A DNA stretch of 64,000 nucleotides from Agrococcus baldri (GTDB lineage: Bacteria; Actinomycetota; Actinomycetes; Actinomycetales; Microbacteriaceae), in contig FOZN01000004.1 of the NCBI GenBank assembly GCA_900114805.1, positions 62,001 to 126,000 on the forward strand, read 5' to 3'. This document shows positions 16,192 to 24,165 of this stretch, in pieces. Below the pieces are notes generated by a model. It was given only the letters and a program-made list of their open reading frames with translations, did no database searches and was not told the origin of the DNA. Numbering within the stretch: position 1 is the first letter of the stretch; each line of letters starts with the position of its first letter. Made by a program: the position numbers and the translations under genes.

Positions 16192-18228
16192 CTACTCGGC
16201 GTCGAGCCCGCGTCGCTGCAGCAGCGGCGCGATCTCCGCGTCGCGGCCACGGAAGTCGCGGAAGGCCTCCAGCGGATCCTTCGAGCCGCCGACGCCCAGC
16301 AGTCGCTCGCGGAATCGCTGGCCCGCCTCCCGGATCGACGGCTGCGCCTTGAACCACTCGACCGTGTCGGCGTCCATCACCTCCGACCAGATGTAGGAGT
16401 AGTAGCCGGCCGAGTAGCCGCCGGAGAAGACGTGCTGGAAGTAGCCGGTCGAGTAGCGCGTCGGCACGGTCGCGCTGAGCAGGCCGACCGCCGCCAGCGC
16501 ATCCTGCTCGAACGCCGCGACATCCGTCACCTCATCACCCGCGGTGCGCGCGTGCCAGGCCTGGTCGAGCAGCGCCGCGGCGAGGTACTCGCTCGTGTCG
16601 TGGCCCTGGTTGAACGACTCCGACGCCTGCAGGCGCTCGATGACGTCGGCGGGCAGCGGCTCGCCGGTCTCGATGTGCTTCGCGTAGTGCTCGACGATGC
16701 CCGGCCACAGCATCCACATCTCGTTGACCTGGCTGGGGAACTCCACGAAGTCGCGGAACACGTTCGTGCCGCCGAACGAGGGGTAGGTGACCTGCGCGAA
16801 CAGCCCGTGCAGCGCGTGCCCGAACTCGTGGAAGAGCGTCGTGGTCTCGTCGAAGGTGAGCAGCGTCGGCGTGCCCGCGGGAGGCTTGGGCACGTTGAGG
16901 TTGTTCATCACGACCGTCGGGTGGTCGAGCAGCGTGTTCTGCTGGATGAGCGGGTTCATCCAGGCGCCGCCGCGCTTCGAGTCGCGCGTGTAGAGGTCGA
17001 GCAGATAGAGGCCGACCTCGCTGCCGTCCTCGTTCCGCACCTCGAAGATGCGCACGTCGGGGTGGTAGCCGACCAGGTCGACTCGCTCCTGGAAGGTCAC
17101 GCCGTAGACCTGCGTGGCGGCGTGGAAGACGCCGTCCCACAGCACGCGCTCCGACTCGAAGTAGGGGCGCAGCGCCGCCGTGTCGACGTCGAAGCGCGCG
17201 GTGCGCTCCTTCTCGGTCCAGTAGTCCCAGTCCCAGGCGGCGAGCTCGTACGAGTCGCCGGCCGCGTCGATCTGCGCCTGCAGCGCTGCGGCCTCGGCCT
17301 TCGCGTTCGCAGCTGCGGGCGCGGCGAGCTTCGTCAGCATCGCCATCACGTTCTCGGGGCTGCCGGCCGTCTCGTCGGCGGTGATCGCGTGCGCGTGCGT
17401 GGCGAAGCCGAGCAGCTGGGCGCGCTCGGCGCGGGCGGCGGTCAGCTCGAGCACCGTCTCGCGGTTGTCGTGCTCGTTGCCGCGCGTGCCACGGGCGAGG
17501 GATGCCTCCAGCACGCGCCTGCGCACGTCGCGGTTCGTGAGCGAGGCGAGCCACGGGTGGCCCGAGAACAGCGGCAGGGTGATGAGCCACTTGCCATCGA
17601 GGCCGCGGTCGGCTGCGGCGGATGCCGCCGCCTGGATCTCGCCGTCGGAGAGCCCGTCGAGCTCTGCCTCCGTGTCGACGACGACCGCGAGCTCGTTCGT
17701 GTCGGCCTGCAGGTGCTTGTCGAAGCGGGTGGTGAGCGTCGCGATCTGCTGGTTGAGCTGCTTCAGGCGATCGCGCTCGGCGTCGTCGAGCCCGGCGCCG
17801 GCGATCGTCATCTCGGTGAACCTGCGCTCCACCAGATAGTGCTGCTCGTCGCTCCACTCCGCTGCCGGGCTCCCGTGCAGGGTTCGGATGCGCGCGTACA
17901 GCGCCGGGTCGAGGGTGATCGAGTCGGCGTGCGCGGCGAAGCGTGGCGCGTAGCGCTCCTCGAGCTCCTCCAAGAACGGGGTCGAGTCGGTCGAGGTCAT
18001 GCTCCAGAACACGTGCGCGACGCGGGAGAGGATGCCGCCCGAGCGCTCGAGCGGCACCATCGTGTTCTCGAAGGTCGGCGCCGCGTCGTCCTCGACGATC
18101 GCCCGCACCTCGGTCGCCTGCTCCTCGAAGCCGGCCTCGAACGCCTCCTCGAAGTGCTCGTCGCGGATCTCGGCGAAGGGCGGCAGCTGGTACGGGAGCG
18201 CGCTCGGCGCGAAGAAGGGGTTGGTCAT
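16192..18228 (-). CDS. M3-family zinc metallopeptidase (peptidyl-dipeptidase / oligopeptidase)
   Basis: Encodes 678 residues, the usual length for the dipeptidyl carboxypeptidase branch of family M3. The zinc motif HEFGH lies at residues 467-471 within TTTLFHEFGHALHGLFA. The preceding GAWMNPLIQQ and MNNLNVPKP segments and the later FPSQVNEMW segment (third zinc ligand region) are characteristic of the family. No signal peptide is seen, so it should act in the cytoplasm on short peptides released by ATP-dependent proteases. The ATG is preceded by TAGGGT (complement of 18235-18240) with exactly six intervening bases, suggesting a leaderless transcript. It is divergent from the methyltransferase gene, and the two promoters share only 54 bases. 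Confidence 0.93.
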   Translation of the reverse strand: MTNPFFAPSALPYQLPPFAEIRDEHFEEAFEAGFEEQATEVRAIVEDDAAPTFENTMVPLERSGGILSRVAHVFWSMTSTDSTPFLEELEERYAPRFAAHADSITLDPALYARIRTLHGSPAAEWSDEQHYLVERRFTEMTIAGAGLDDAERDRLKQLNQQIATLTTRFDKHLQADTNELAVVVDTEAELDGLSDGEIQAAASAAADRGLDGKWLITLPLFSGHPWLASLTNRDVRRRVLEASLARGTRGNEHDNRETVLELTAARAERAQLLGFATHAHAITADETAGSPENVMAMLTKLAAPAAANAKAEAAALQAQIDAAGDSYELAAWDWDYWTEKERTARFDVDTAALRPYFESERVLWDGVFHAATQVYGVTFQERVDLVGYHPDVRIFEVRNEDGSEVGLYLLDLYTRDSKRGGAWMNPLIQQNTLLDHPTVVMNNLNVPKPPAGTPTLLTFDETTTLFHEFGHALHGLFAQVTYPSFGGTNVFRDFVEFPSQVNEMWMLWPGIVEHYAKHIETGEPLPADVIERLQASESFNQGHDTSEYLAAALLDQAWHARTAGDEVTDVAAFEQDALAAVGLLSATVPTRYSTGYFQHVFSGGYSAGYYSYIWSEVMDADTVEWFKAQPSIREAGQRFRERLLGVGGSKDPLEAFRDFRGRDAEIAPLLQRRGLDAE

Positions 18229-18282
18229 GGATCCACCCTAGGGCGGGGTGCTCGGACGGTCACCGAGTCGTAGACTCCCCGC

Positions 18283-19092
18283 ATGCCGGATGCAACCTAC
18301 TCGCACGGGCATCACGCCTCGGTCGTCGGCGCGCACGCCGCCCGCACCGTCGCCAACTCGGCCGCATACCTGTCGCCGCTGATCGAGCCGGGCATGCGCA
18401 TCCTCGACGTCGGCTGCGGCCCGGGCTCGATCACGATCGATCTCGCGCGACGCGTGGGGGAGCGGGGCACCGTGCTGGGCATCGACGCGAGCGCCGAGGT
18501 GGTCGAGATGGCGCGTGCGGCAGCCGTGCAAGCCGGCGTCACCAACGTCGCCTTCCACGTCGGCGACGCCTACGACCCGCCGCGTCCCGGCGGCGGCGAC
18601 GCAGCGCGCTGGGAGGTCGTTCACGCGCACCAGGTGCTGCAGCACCTGGGCCAGCCGGTGGCGGCACTCCGCGCCTGGCGCACGGCGGGCGAGCTGGTGG
18701 CGGCGCGCGAGGTGGTCTACTCGGCCACGACCATCCATCCGCTGACGCCCGAGCTCGCGCGCTGGCGCGATCTCATGATGGCGCTGCAGGCGGCCAATGG
18801 CGGCGACGGCGACGCGGGGGCCAAGCTCAAGGCCTGGGCGCGCGAAGCCGGCTTCGGGCAGATCGAGACCGATGTCGAGACCTGGTGCTTCGAGTCGCCG
18901 CAGGGCCGCGCGTTCTGGGGCGGCCAGTGGGTCGAGCGCGCGCTCCACTCGGCCTTCGCAGAGGGGACGCAGCGGCACGGGCTGGCGGATGCGCGGGAGC
19001 GCCGGGCGATCTCCGAGGCGTGGGGTGCGTGGTCGCGCGATGGAGACGGCTGGATGGCCATGCTGCACGGCTGGATCCTCGCGCGAGACTGA
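18283..19092 (+). CDS. Class I SAM-dependent methyltransferase, substrate unknown
   Basis: Encodes 269 residues. The Rossmann-like SAM-binding motif I is ILDVGCGPGSITIDLA (about residues 38-53). Motif II follows with the acidic residue in GTVLGIDASAEVVEMA, and the post-motif strand VVHAHQVLQHL is near 110-120. The N-terminal YSHGHHASVVGAHAARTV stretch resembles UbiE/MenG-like and other stand-alone methyltransferases. The substrate cannot be deduced. The ATG lies exactly six bases behind TAGACT (18271-18276), consistent with leaderless expression; no Shine-Dalgarno sequence is present. Divergent from the M3 peptidase. Confidence 0.85.
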   Translation: MPDATYSHGHHASVVGAHAARTVANSAAYLSPLIEPGMRILDVGCGPGSITIDLARRVGERGTVLGIDASAEVVEMARAAAVQAGVTNVAFHVGDAYDPPRPGGGDAARWEVVHAHQVLQHLGQPVAALRAWRTAGELVAAREVVYSATTIHPLTPELARWRDLMMALQAANGGDGDAGAKLKAWAREAGFGQIETDVETWCFESPQGRAFWGGQWVERALHSAFAEGTQRHGLADARERRAISEAWGAWSRDGDGWMAMLHGWILARD

Positions 19093-19115
19093 CCGCGAGA
19101 GCTATCTGACACCTA

Positions 19116-19145
19116 TTGCAAAGGAGTCTTTGCAAAGGGTATTCT
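19116..19145 (+). promoter_or_regulatory. Promoter and likely operator of the ArsR-type regulator gene
   Basis: TTGCAA (19116-19121) and TATTCT (19140-19145) form a -35/-10 pair with an 18-base spacer; the ATG at 19152 lies exactly where transcription should start. TTGCAAAG occurs twice, at 19116-19123 and 19130-19137, and the second copy is part of the palindrome CTTTGCAAAG. The repeats overlap the core promoter, so self-repression by the encoded helix-turn-helix protein is likely. Confidence 0.65.
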
Positions 19146-19151
19146 GGAGTC

Positions 19152-19772
19152 ATGCTCGACGCCGCCGTCGACGGATCCGGCGGCGAGAGCGAGGCCCCGG
19201 CCGTCGAACTCGAATCCCTCACTGCCCTCGCCCACCCGTTGCGGGTGCGCATCCTGCACACCCTGACCACTCGCGGGCCGCAGACCTCGTCGTCGCTCGC
19301 CGCCGCGCTGGGGGAGTCCACCGGATCCACCAGCTACCACTTGCGGCAGCTGGAGGCCAAGGGCTTCATCACCGATGACCCGACCCTCGGCACCGGTCGG
19401 GAACGCTGGTGGCGCCGCGCCGTCGGCCCGGTCGACGTGTGGACGAAGGAGCTCGCCGACGTGCCGGAGGGCAGAGCGGCCAGCGCGACGGTGCTCGGCG
19501 CCTGGACGCAGCACGACAGCGCGCTGCTGTCGACCTACATCGCCACCGGTGAGGACCGCTACGACGAGCCCACCCTCGACGCCTCCCGCATCACCTCACG
19601 CTCCGCGACGCTGCCCGCCAGCGAGCTGCGCAGGCTCACGCGAGACATCGACCGGATCATCCGCGACGCGGTCGCCGCCGCAGAGGCGGCCGGCACCGAC
19701 GCCGTCGACGCGGACCCCGCTGACCCGGTCCACCGCATCCAGATCCAGTTCAACGCCTTCCCGATCGACTGA
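19152..19772 (+). CDS. ArsR-like winged-helix transcriptional regulator
   Basis: Encodes 206 residues. The N-terminal winged helix (about residues 18-80) contains ALAHPLRVRILHTLTTRGP and the recognition region STGSTSYHLRQLEAKGFI, as in the ArsR/HTH_20 group. The C-terminal half is helical with a TRDIDRIIRDAVAAAEAA stretch and no obvious metal-binding cysteine motif, so metal sensing is unlikely. I chose the ATG at 19152: an upstream in-frame ATG at 19116 falls within the promoter repeats. The transcript is probably leaderless. A micro-ORF and a terminator follow, forming a short operon. In related genomes such regulators often control a neighbouring MFS exporter, but none is adjacent here, so the targets are unknown apart from probable autoregulation. 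Confidence 0.82.
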   Translation: MLDAAVDGSGGESEAPAVELESLTALAHPLRVRILHTLTTRGPQTSSSLAAALGESTGSTSYHLRQLEAKGFITDDPTLGTGRERWWRRAVGPVDVWTKELADVPEGRAASATVLGAWTQHDSALLSTYIATGEDRYDEPTLDASRITSRSATLPASELRRLTRDIDRIIRDAVAAAEAAGTDAVDADPADPVHRIQIQFNAFPID

Positions 19773-19800
19773 TCGGGCACGACCCATGAAGGAGCACCCC

Positions 19801-19896
19801 ATGCCGAACAAGGACGCACACCCAGCGACCACCCCGATCAACCTGATCCTGGACAGCTACACGCGCGCCGAGCTGCTCATGCGCCCGCTGCGCTGA
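19801..19896 (+). CDS. Micro-ORF (31 residues) downstream of the ArsR-type regulator
   Basis: A small reading frame starting MPNKDAHPATTPINL and ending in RAELLMRPLR. GGAG lies eight bases before the ATG. An in-frame ATG at 19786 would add five residues but would place its RBS inside the regulator stop region. It lies 28 bases after the regulator gene and directly before a terminator, so it is within the same transcript. It has no signal peptide or membrane segment, and no family is recognised. The ordered layout (RBS, ORF, terminator) argues for real translation, but this is inference. Confidence 0.5.
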   Translation: MPNKDAHPATTPINLILDSYTRAELLMRPLR

Positions 19897-19909
19897 TCCG
19901 CGACAGCAG

Positions 19910-19940
19910 AACGCCCCCGTCCGCGAAGGTCGGGGGCGTT
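19910..19940 (+). terminator. Hairpin terminator after regulator and micro-ORF
   Basis: Ten-base-pair stem (AACGCCCCCG with CGGGGGCGTT) around an eleven-base loop. It lies between the micro-ORF stop and the oppositely oriented 76-residue protein gene. Since A-rich sequence precedes and TT ends the stem, it may serve both directions. Confidence 0.75.
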
Positions 19941-19948
19941 CGCCGCAT

Positions 19949-20179
19949 CTAGGGCTCGCGGGTGACGAGCACGTCATCGCCGTCGAGGCGGATCGTCGTG
20001 CCGTCATCGAGCTCGACCACCGGCCGGCCCTCGAGGAACGTGAGGGTCCAGCGCCAGCTGCCCGTCTCGGCGCCGATCTCGGCGAGCGTGCGCTCCTCGT
20101 CGTCGATCGCGGCGCGCATCGCGACCGGCACCGCCTGCGGCGGCTCGCCTCCGACCGCCCAGCGGGTGCCGATCTGCAT
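19949..20179 (-). CDS. Conserved-looking 76-residue protein coupled to ValRS
   Basis: A 76-residue product starting MQIGTRWAVGGEPPQAVP and ending in LDGDDVLVTREP. It is compact and acidic, with a Trp-rich core (SWRWTLTFLEGRPVVELDDG) that looks like a few beta strands after a helix. There are no membrane segments and no cysteine motif. Its ATG shares one base with the valS stop (TGATG), so it is translated by re-initiation after ValRS. I do not recognise the family. The coupling to an aminoacyl-tRNA synthetase suggests a housekeeping role, but this is only inference. Confidence 0.7.
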   Translation of the reverse strand: MQIGTRWAVGGEPPQAVPVAMRAAIDDEERTLAEIGAETGSWRWTLTFLEGRPVVELDDGTTIRLDGDDVLVTREP

Positions 20180-22818
20180 CAGGCCTCCTCGAGCACGATC
20201 TCGCCGACGGCGAGCTCGTCTGCCTCGACGAGGGCGAGGTCGCGGATGCGTCCGACGGCCCTGAGGTCGTCGGCTGCGGCCTCGAGGTGCTCGCGCAGCG
20301 CGGCGGGGACGGCGATGACCGCGGAGGCGACGGCCGTCTTCTGACTCGCCTTCGCATCCGTCTTCGCCCTCCGGATGCCGATCAGCGCGCGGCCGACGGT
20401 CGCGAGCATGCCGGTCGAGCCGATGCTGATCGCGCCCGTGGCGACCGCGCCGGCACCCATCGCATCGCTGCCGTTGCCGAGCTCGTCCGGCGTCGGCCAG
20501 GGGGCGACGTGGATCGAGCCCTCGTGCGACCACGACCAGACCTCTTCGGTCGCGAAGGGCAGGAACGGCGCCAGCAGCCGCAGTTGCACGTCGATCGCCG
20601 TGCGCAGCGCCGCGATCGCGGAGCCGCGACGCGCCTCGTCGCCCGAGTAGGCGCGCTCCTTGACGAGCTCGAGGTAGTCGTCGCAGAAGGTCCAGAAGAA
20701 CGCCTCGGTGACCTCGAGCGCCTTCGCGTGATCGTAGGACTCGAAGGCGCGGGTCGCGGTGCGCACGACCGAGGCGAGCTCGGCGAGCATCTCGCGGTCG
20801 AGCCGCTCGGTCACCTCACCCGGCGCGCCCTCCATCGAGAGCACGAACTTCGCCGCGTTGAGCACCTTCATCGCCAGGCGGCGCCCGATCTTGATCATCT
20901 TCGGGTTCTGCGGGTCGAGCGTCGCGTCGACGCCCAGCCGCGACGAGGCCGCCCAGTAGCGCACGCCGTCGGATCCGTGATCCTCGAGCATGCCCAGCGG
21001 CGTGACGACGTTGCCCTTCGACTTCGACATCTTCTTGCGGTCGGGGTCGAGGATCCAGCCGGAGAGCGCCGCGTGCTTCCACGGCGCCCTGCCGTCCTCG
21101 AACATCGAGCGCAGCAGGGTCGAGAACAGCCAGGTGCGGATGATGTCCTGCCCCTGCGGCCGCAGGTCGAACGGTGCGATCTGCTGCCAGAGCTCGGCGT
21201 CGGCCGCCCAGCCGCCGGCGAGCTGCGGGGTGAGCGAGGAGGTCGCCCAGGTGTCCATGATGTCGATCTCGCCCGCGAAGCCGCCCGGCTCGCCGCGCTG
21301 CGACTCCTCGTAGCCGGCCGGCACGTCGGTCGTCGGGTCGAGCGGCAGCTGGTCGATGCTCGGCATCAGCACGCCGCCGGGCACGCGCTCGCCCTGCTCG
21401 TCGAGCCGGTACCAGACCGGGATGGGCACGCCGAAGAAGCGCTGGCGCGAGATGAGCCAGTCGCCGTTGAGGCCGTGCACCCAGTTCTCGTAGCGGGTGC
21501 GCATGTGCTCGGGGTGCCAGGAGATCTCTCGGCCGTGCGTGACCAGACGCTCCTGCAGTGACTCGTCGCGGCCGCCGTTCTTGATGTACCACTGCAGCGT
21601 GGAGACGATCTCGAGCGGCTTGTCGCCCTTCTCGAAGAACTTCACCGGGTGCGTGATGGGGCGCGGATCGCCGACCACGCGGCCGGCGGCCTGCAGCAGC
21701 TCGAGCATGGTCTTCTTGGCGCTGAAGACGGTCTTGCCCGCGAGCTCGGCGTAGGCGGCCTTCGCCGCTTCGCTCTCGAGCGCCTCGGGGGCGTCGGTGA
21801 CGAAGCGGCCGTCGAAGCCGATCACCGAGCGGCTCGGCAGCTGCAGCTCGCGCCACCAGATGACGTCGGTCACATCGCCGAACGTGCAGATCATCGCCAC
21901 GCCCGTTCCCTTGTCGGCCTGGGCGAGCTCGTGCTTGACGAAAGGAACCTCGACGCCGAACACCGGCGTGGTCACGGTGGTGCCGAAGAGGTGCCGGTAG
22001 CGCTCGTCGTCCGGATGCGCGACCACGGCCACGCAGGAGGCCAGCAGCTCTGGGCGCGTGGTGTCGATGCGCAGCTCGCCGTCCTGGCTCTCGAACAGCA
22101 GGGTGCTGTAGGCGCCGGGCTGCTCGCGGTCCTCGAGCTCGGCCTGGGCCACGGCGGTGCGGAACGTCACGTCCCACAGTGTCGGCGCATCCGCCTGGTA
22201 CGCCTCGCCGCGCTCGAGATTGCGCAGGAACGCGAGCTGCGAGGTGCGGCGGGCGTCGTCGGAGATGGTGCGGTACGACTGCTTCCAGTCGACCGAGAGC
22301 CCGAGGGTGCGCCAGAGGTGCTCGAACTTCTCCTCATCCTCTTCGGTGAGGCGCTCGCACAGCTCGATGAAGTTGCGGCGCGAGACGGGCAGCTGGTCGC
22401 CGGCCTTCGAGCTCTTGTTGTCGCCGCCCTCCTGCGGAGGGGTGAAGCCCTCGACGTAGGGGAGCGTCGGGTCGACGCGCACGCCGTAGTAGTTCTGCAC
22501 CCGGCGCTCGGTGGGCAGCCCGTTGTCGTCCCAGCCCATCGGGTAGAAGACATGCTTGCCGCGCATGCGCTGGAAGCGCGCGATGAGGTCGGTGTGCGTG
22601 TAGGAGAACACGTGGCCGACGTGCAGCGAGCCGGATGCGGTGGGCGGGGGCGTGTCGATCGAGTAGATCGCGTCACGCTCGAGCGGGGTGCCGTCCGCGG
22701 CGACGCCATCGAAGCGATAGGTGCCGGCCTCCTCCCACAGGCGATCCCACTTCTGCTCGAGTCCCTCGAGGGCGGGGCGGTCCGGCATGCCGGGCGTTGC
22801 GGGCGTGGTGGCGCTCAT
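20179..22818 (-). CDS. valS: Valyl-tRNA synthetase
   Basis: Encodes 879 residues of a class I synthetase that charges tRNA-Val. The HIGH-type motif appears as SGSLHVGHVFSYTHTD near residues 52-67, and the KMSKS motif as RKKMSKSKGNVV. The CP1 editing domain lies between them, and the anticodon-binding domain follows. The long C-terminal coiled-coil tail seen in E. coli ValRS is reduced to a short region, as in other actinobacteria. I chose the ATG at 22818: the open frame extends about 93 codons upstream, but that part is low-complexity arginine-rich sequence and overlaps another gene. No T-box was found in the short upstream region, unlike ileS. Confidence 0.96.
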   Translation of the reverse strand: MSATTPATPGMPDRPALEGLEQKWDRLWEEAGTYRFDGVAADGTPLERDAIYSIDTPPPTASGSLHVGHVFSYTHTDLIARFQRMRGKHVFYPMGWDDNGLPTERRVQNYYGVRVDPTLPYVEGFTPPQEGGDNKSSKAGDQLPVSRRNFIELCERLTEEDEEKFEHLWRTLGLSVDWKQSYRTISDDARRTSQLAFLRNLERGEAYQADAPTLWDVTFRTAVAQAELEDREQPGAYSTLLFESQDGELRIDTTRPELLASCVAVVAHPDDERYRHLFGTTVTTPVFGVEVPFVKHELAQADKGTGVAMICTFGDVTDVIWWRELQLPSRSVIGFDGRFVTDAPEALESEAAKAAYAELAGKTVFSAKKTMLELLQAAGRVVGDPRPITHPVKFFEKGDKPLEIVSTLQWYIKNGGRDESLQERLVTHGREISWHPEHMRTRYENWVHGLNGDWLISRQRFFGVPIPVWYRLDEQGERVPGGVLMPSIDQLPLDPTTDVPAGYEESQRGEPGGFAGEIDIMDTWATSSLTPQLAGGWAADAELWQQIAPFDLRPQGQDIIRTWLFSTLLRSMFEDGRAPWKHAALSGWILDPDRKKMSKSKGNVVTPLGMLEDHGSDGVRYWAASSRLGVDATLDPQNPKMIKIGRRLAMKVLNAAKFVLSMEGAPGEVTERLDREMLAELASVVRTATRAFESYDHAKALEVTEAFFWTFCDDYLELVKERAYSGDEARRGSAIAALRTAIDVQLRLLAPFLPFATEEVWSWSHEGSIHVAPWPTPDELGNGSDAMGAGAVATGAISIGSTGMLATVGRALIGIRRAKTDAKASQKTAVASAVIAVPAALREHLEAAADDLRAVGRIRDLALVEADELAVGEIVLEEA

Positions 22819-22912
22819 GGCGTCTCGCTTTCGATGTGCGCGGCTTCGCGTCTGTGCCGCAGGTGCGGCATGAAGCCTGGTTGTGCTGGAGGCAAGTCTA
22901 CGGTGCGGCGCG

Positions 22913-23089
22913 CTATCGGTCGCGGCGGCGCATGCGCCACTGGACGAGCGCCGTGAGCGCCAGCGCCGCCGCCGCGATCGAGAAGGCGACGGTCGAGAAG
23001 GTGTCGGTCTGCAGCACCGCGGCCAGTGCGAAGCACACCGCCGTGACGATCGGCAGCCAGAGCGGCATGGGCTTGGGAGTTCTGGCCAT
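22913..23089 (-). CDS. Small two-helix membrane protein, 58 residues
   Basis: A short gene starting MARTPKPMPLWLPIVTAV with two hydrophobic helices (about residues 9-25 and 30-48) and a positively charged end, WRMRRRDR. GGAGG stands directly before the ATG (TGGAGGC), giving a convincing RBS. It lies between valS, transcribed in the same direction, and the divergent kinase-like gene. It resembles many uncharacterised small actinobacterial membrane proteins, and no function can be given. Confidence 0.68.
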   Translation of the reverse strand: MARTPKPMPLWLPIVTAVCFALAAVLQTDTFSTVAFSIAAAALALTALVQWRMRRRDR

Positions 23090-23150
23090 GCCTCCACGGT
23101 ATCCGGCGGCTGGAACGGGTCGCGGCGGCGCCTGCTCGTAGGGTCGGGGG

Positions 23151-24053
23151 ATGGAGGTCGTCAAGCGCGGACCCGCTGCCGCCCTGCGGATGGAGGCGGC
23201 CGGTCTCGCCTGGCTCGCAGAGGCCGAGCCGGCCGGCGGCACCAGGATCGCGCGCGCCAGGCTGGACGGCGAGGTGCTGCGGGTGGCGCGGGTCGAGCCG
23301 GCGGCGGCGAGCCCGCAGCGGGCGGAGGCGCTCGGTCGTAGCCTCGCGCAGCTCCACGCCCTCGGCGCGCCGTGGCACTGCTGCCCGCCGACGGGGGCGG
23401 AGCCACCGTTCGAAGTGGGGTCGTCGCGCACACCCCTCGCGCCCGAGCCGGTGACGGCGGGACGAGAGCGGTCGTCCGAGCCCGTGGCGGCGGGACCGGA
23501 GCGGGCGGCCGAACCCGCCGCCGAGCCGGCCGCCGAGCCTGCCGCCGAGCCGGTCGCCGAGCCGGCAGCCGGGTCGTGGGGCGCGGCGTGGGGCGGGGCG
23601 TGGGCAGCGACGGCCGTGCGGCCGATCCTCGAACGCTGCGTCCTGAGCGGTCGCCTCGACCGTGAGGACGCGTCGGTCGTCGAGCGTGCAGTCGATCGGA
23701 TGGCGGCGGGCGACTTCGACGCACCGCAGCCCGCGCTCGTCACGGGCGTGGCGCGCATCCACGGGGATCTCTGGAGCGGCAATGTCCTGTGGTCGGCGGT
23801 CGACACCGGCGCCGTGCTGATCGACCCCCACGCCCAGGGCGGCCATGCAGAGACCGATCTGGCGATGCTCGCGCTGTTCGGGCTGCCGCAGCTCGAGCGG
23901 GTGCTCGTCGCCTACGACGAGGCCTCGCCGCTGGCTGAGGGGTGGCGCGAGCGCATCCCGATGCAGCAGCTGCAGCCGCTGTTGGTGCACACGATGCTGT
24001 TCGGCGGCGGCTACGCGGCGCAGGCGGTCGCGGTGGCGCGCTCGCTGGCCTGA
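23151..24053 (+). CDS. Fructosamine-kinase-like / aminoglycoside phosphotransferase family protein
   Basis: Encodes 300 residues. The C-terminal lobe has the phosphotransferase catalytic loop VARIHGDLWSGNVLW, followed by the metal-binding VLIDPHAQGGHAETDLAML (DP motif). Both are diagnostic of the fructosamine kinase branch of the APH fold. Such enzymes phosphorylate fructosamine adducts or related sugars to help repair glycated proteins. The N-terminal lobe is recognisable (LDGEVLRVARVEP) but lacks the family's usual GWFGDNYIG-like segment. In its place (about residues 83-142) lies a Glu/Pro/Ala-rich insert with five perfect EPAA-type tetrads. TAGGGT at 23139-23144 ends six bases before the ATG, indicating leaderless expression. 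It is uncertain whether the protein still has kinase activity. Confidence 0.75.
   Translation: MEVVKRGPAAALRMEAAGLAWLAEAEPAGGTRIARARLDGEVLRVARVEPAAASPQRAEALGRSLAQLHALGAPWHCCPPTGAEPPFEVGSSRTPLAPEPVTAGRERSSEPVAAGPERAAEPAAEPAAEPAAEPVAEPAAGSWGAAWGGAWAATAVRPILERCVLSGRLDREDASVVERAVDRMAAGDFDAPQPALVTGVARIHGDLWSGNVLWSAVDTGAVLIDPHAQGGHAETDLAMLALFGLPQLERVLVAYDEASPLAEGWRERIPMQQLQPLLVHTMLFGGGYAAQAVAVARSLA
23511..23570 (+). repeat. Five-copy 12-base tandem repeat encoding EPAA/EPVA
   Basis: Five in-frame 12-base units, GA(A/G)CC(C/G/T)G(C/T)(C/A)GCC. They encode residues 121-140 of the fructosamine-kinase-like protein as EP(A/V)A tetrads. The third-base differences between units show that the repeat is not brand new. 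Confidence 0.8.
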
Positions 24054-24165
24054 CGCGATGCCCGTCCTTCGGCCACCGACGCGCGAGAGGTGTCACCGAC
24101 CGCGCCTTCGACGGGCTGCTCCGAGCCATTGGTGACGCAAGTTCGGCAGGCGGCCCGGATCGGGG

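Noticed and set aside
22818..23097. Start of valS at 23097
   Set aside because: The 93 extra codons are arginine-rich low-complexity sequence and overlap the 58-residue membrane protein gene.
23511..23570. CRISPR-like array
   Set aside because: Contiguous 12-base coding repeats without spacers inside an open reading frame.
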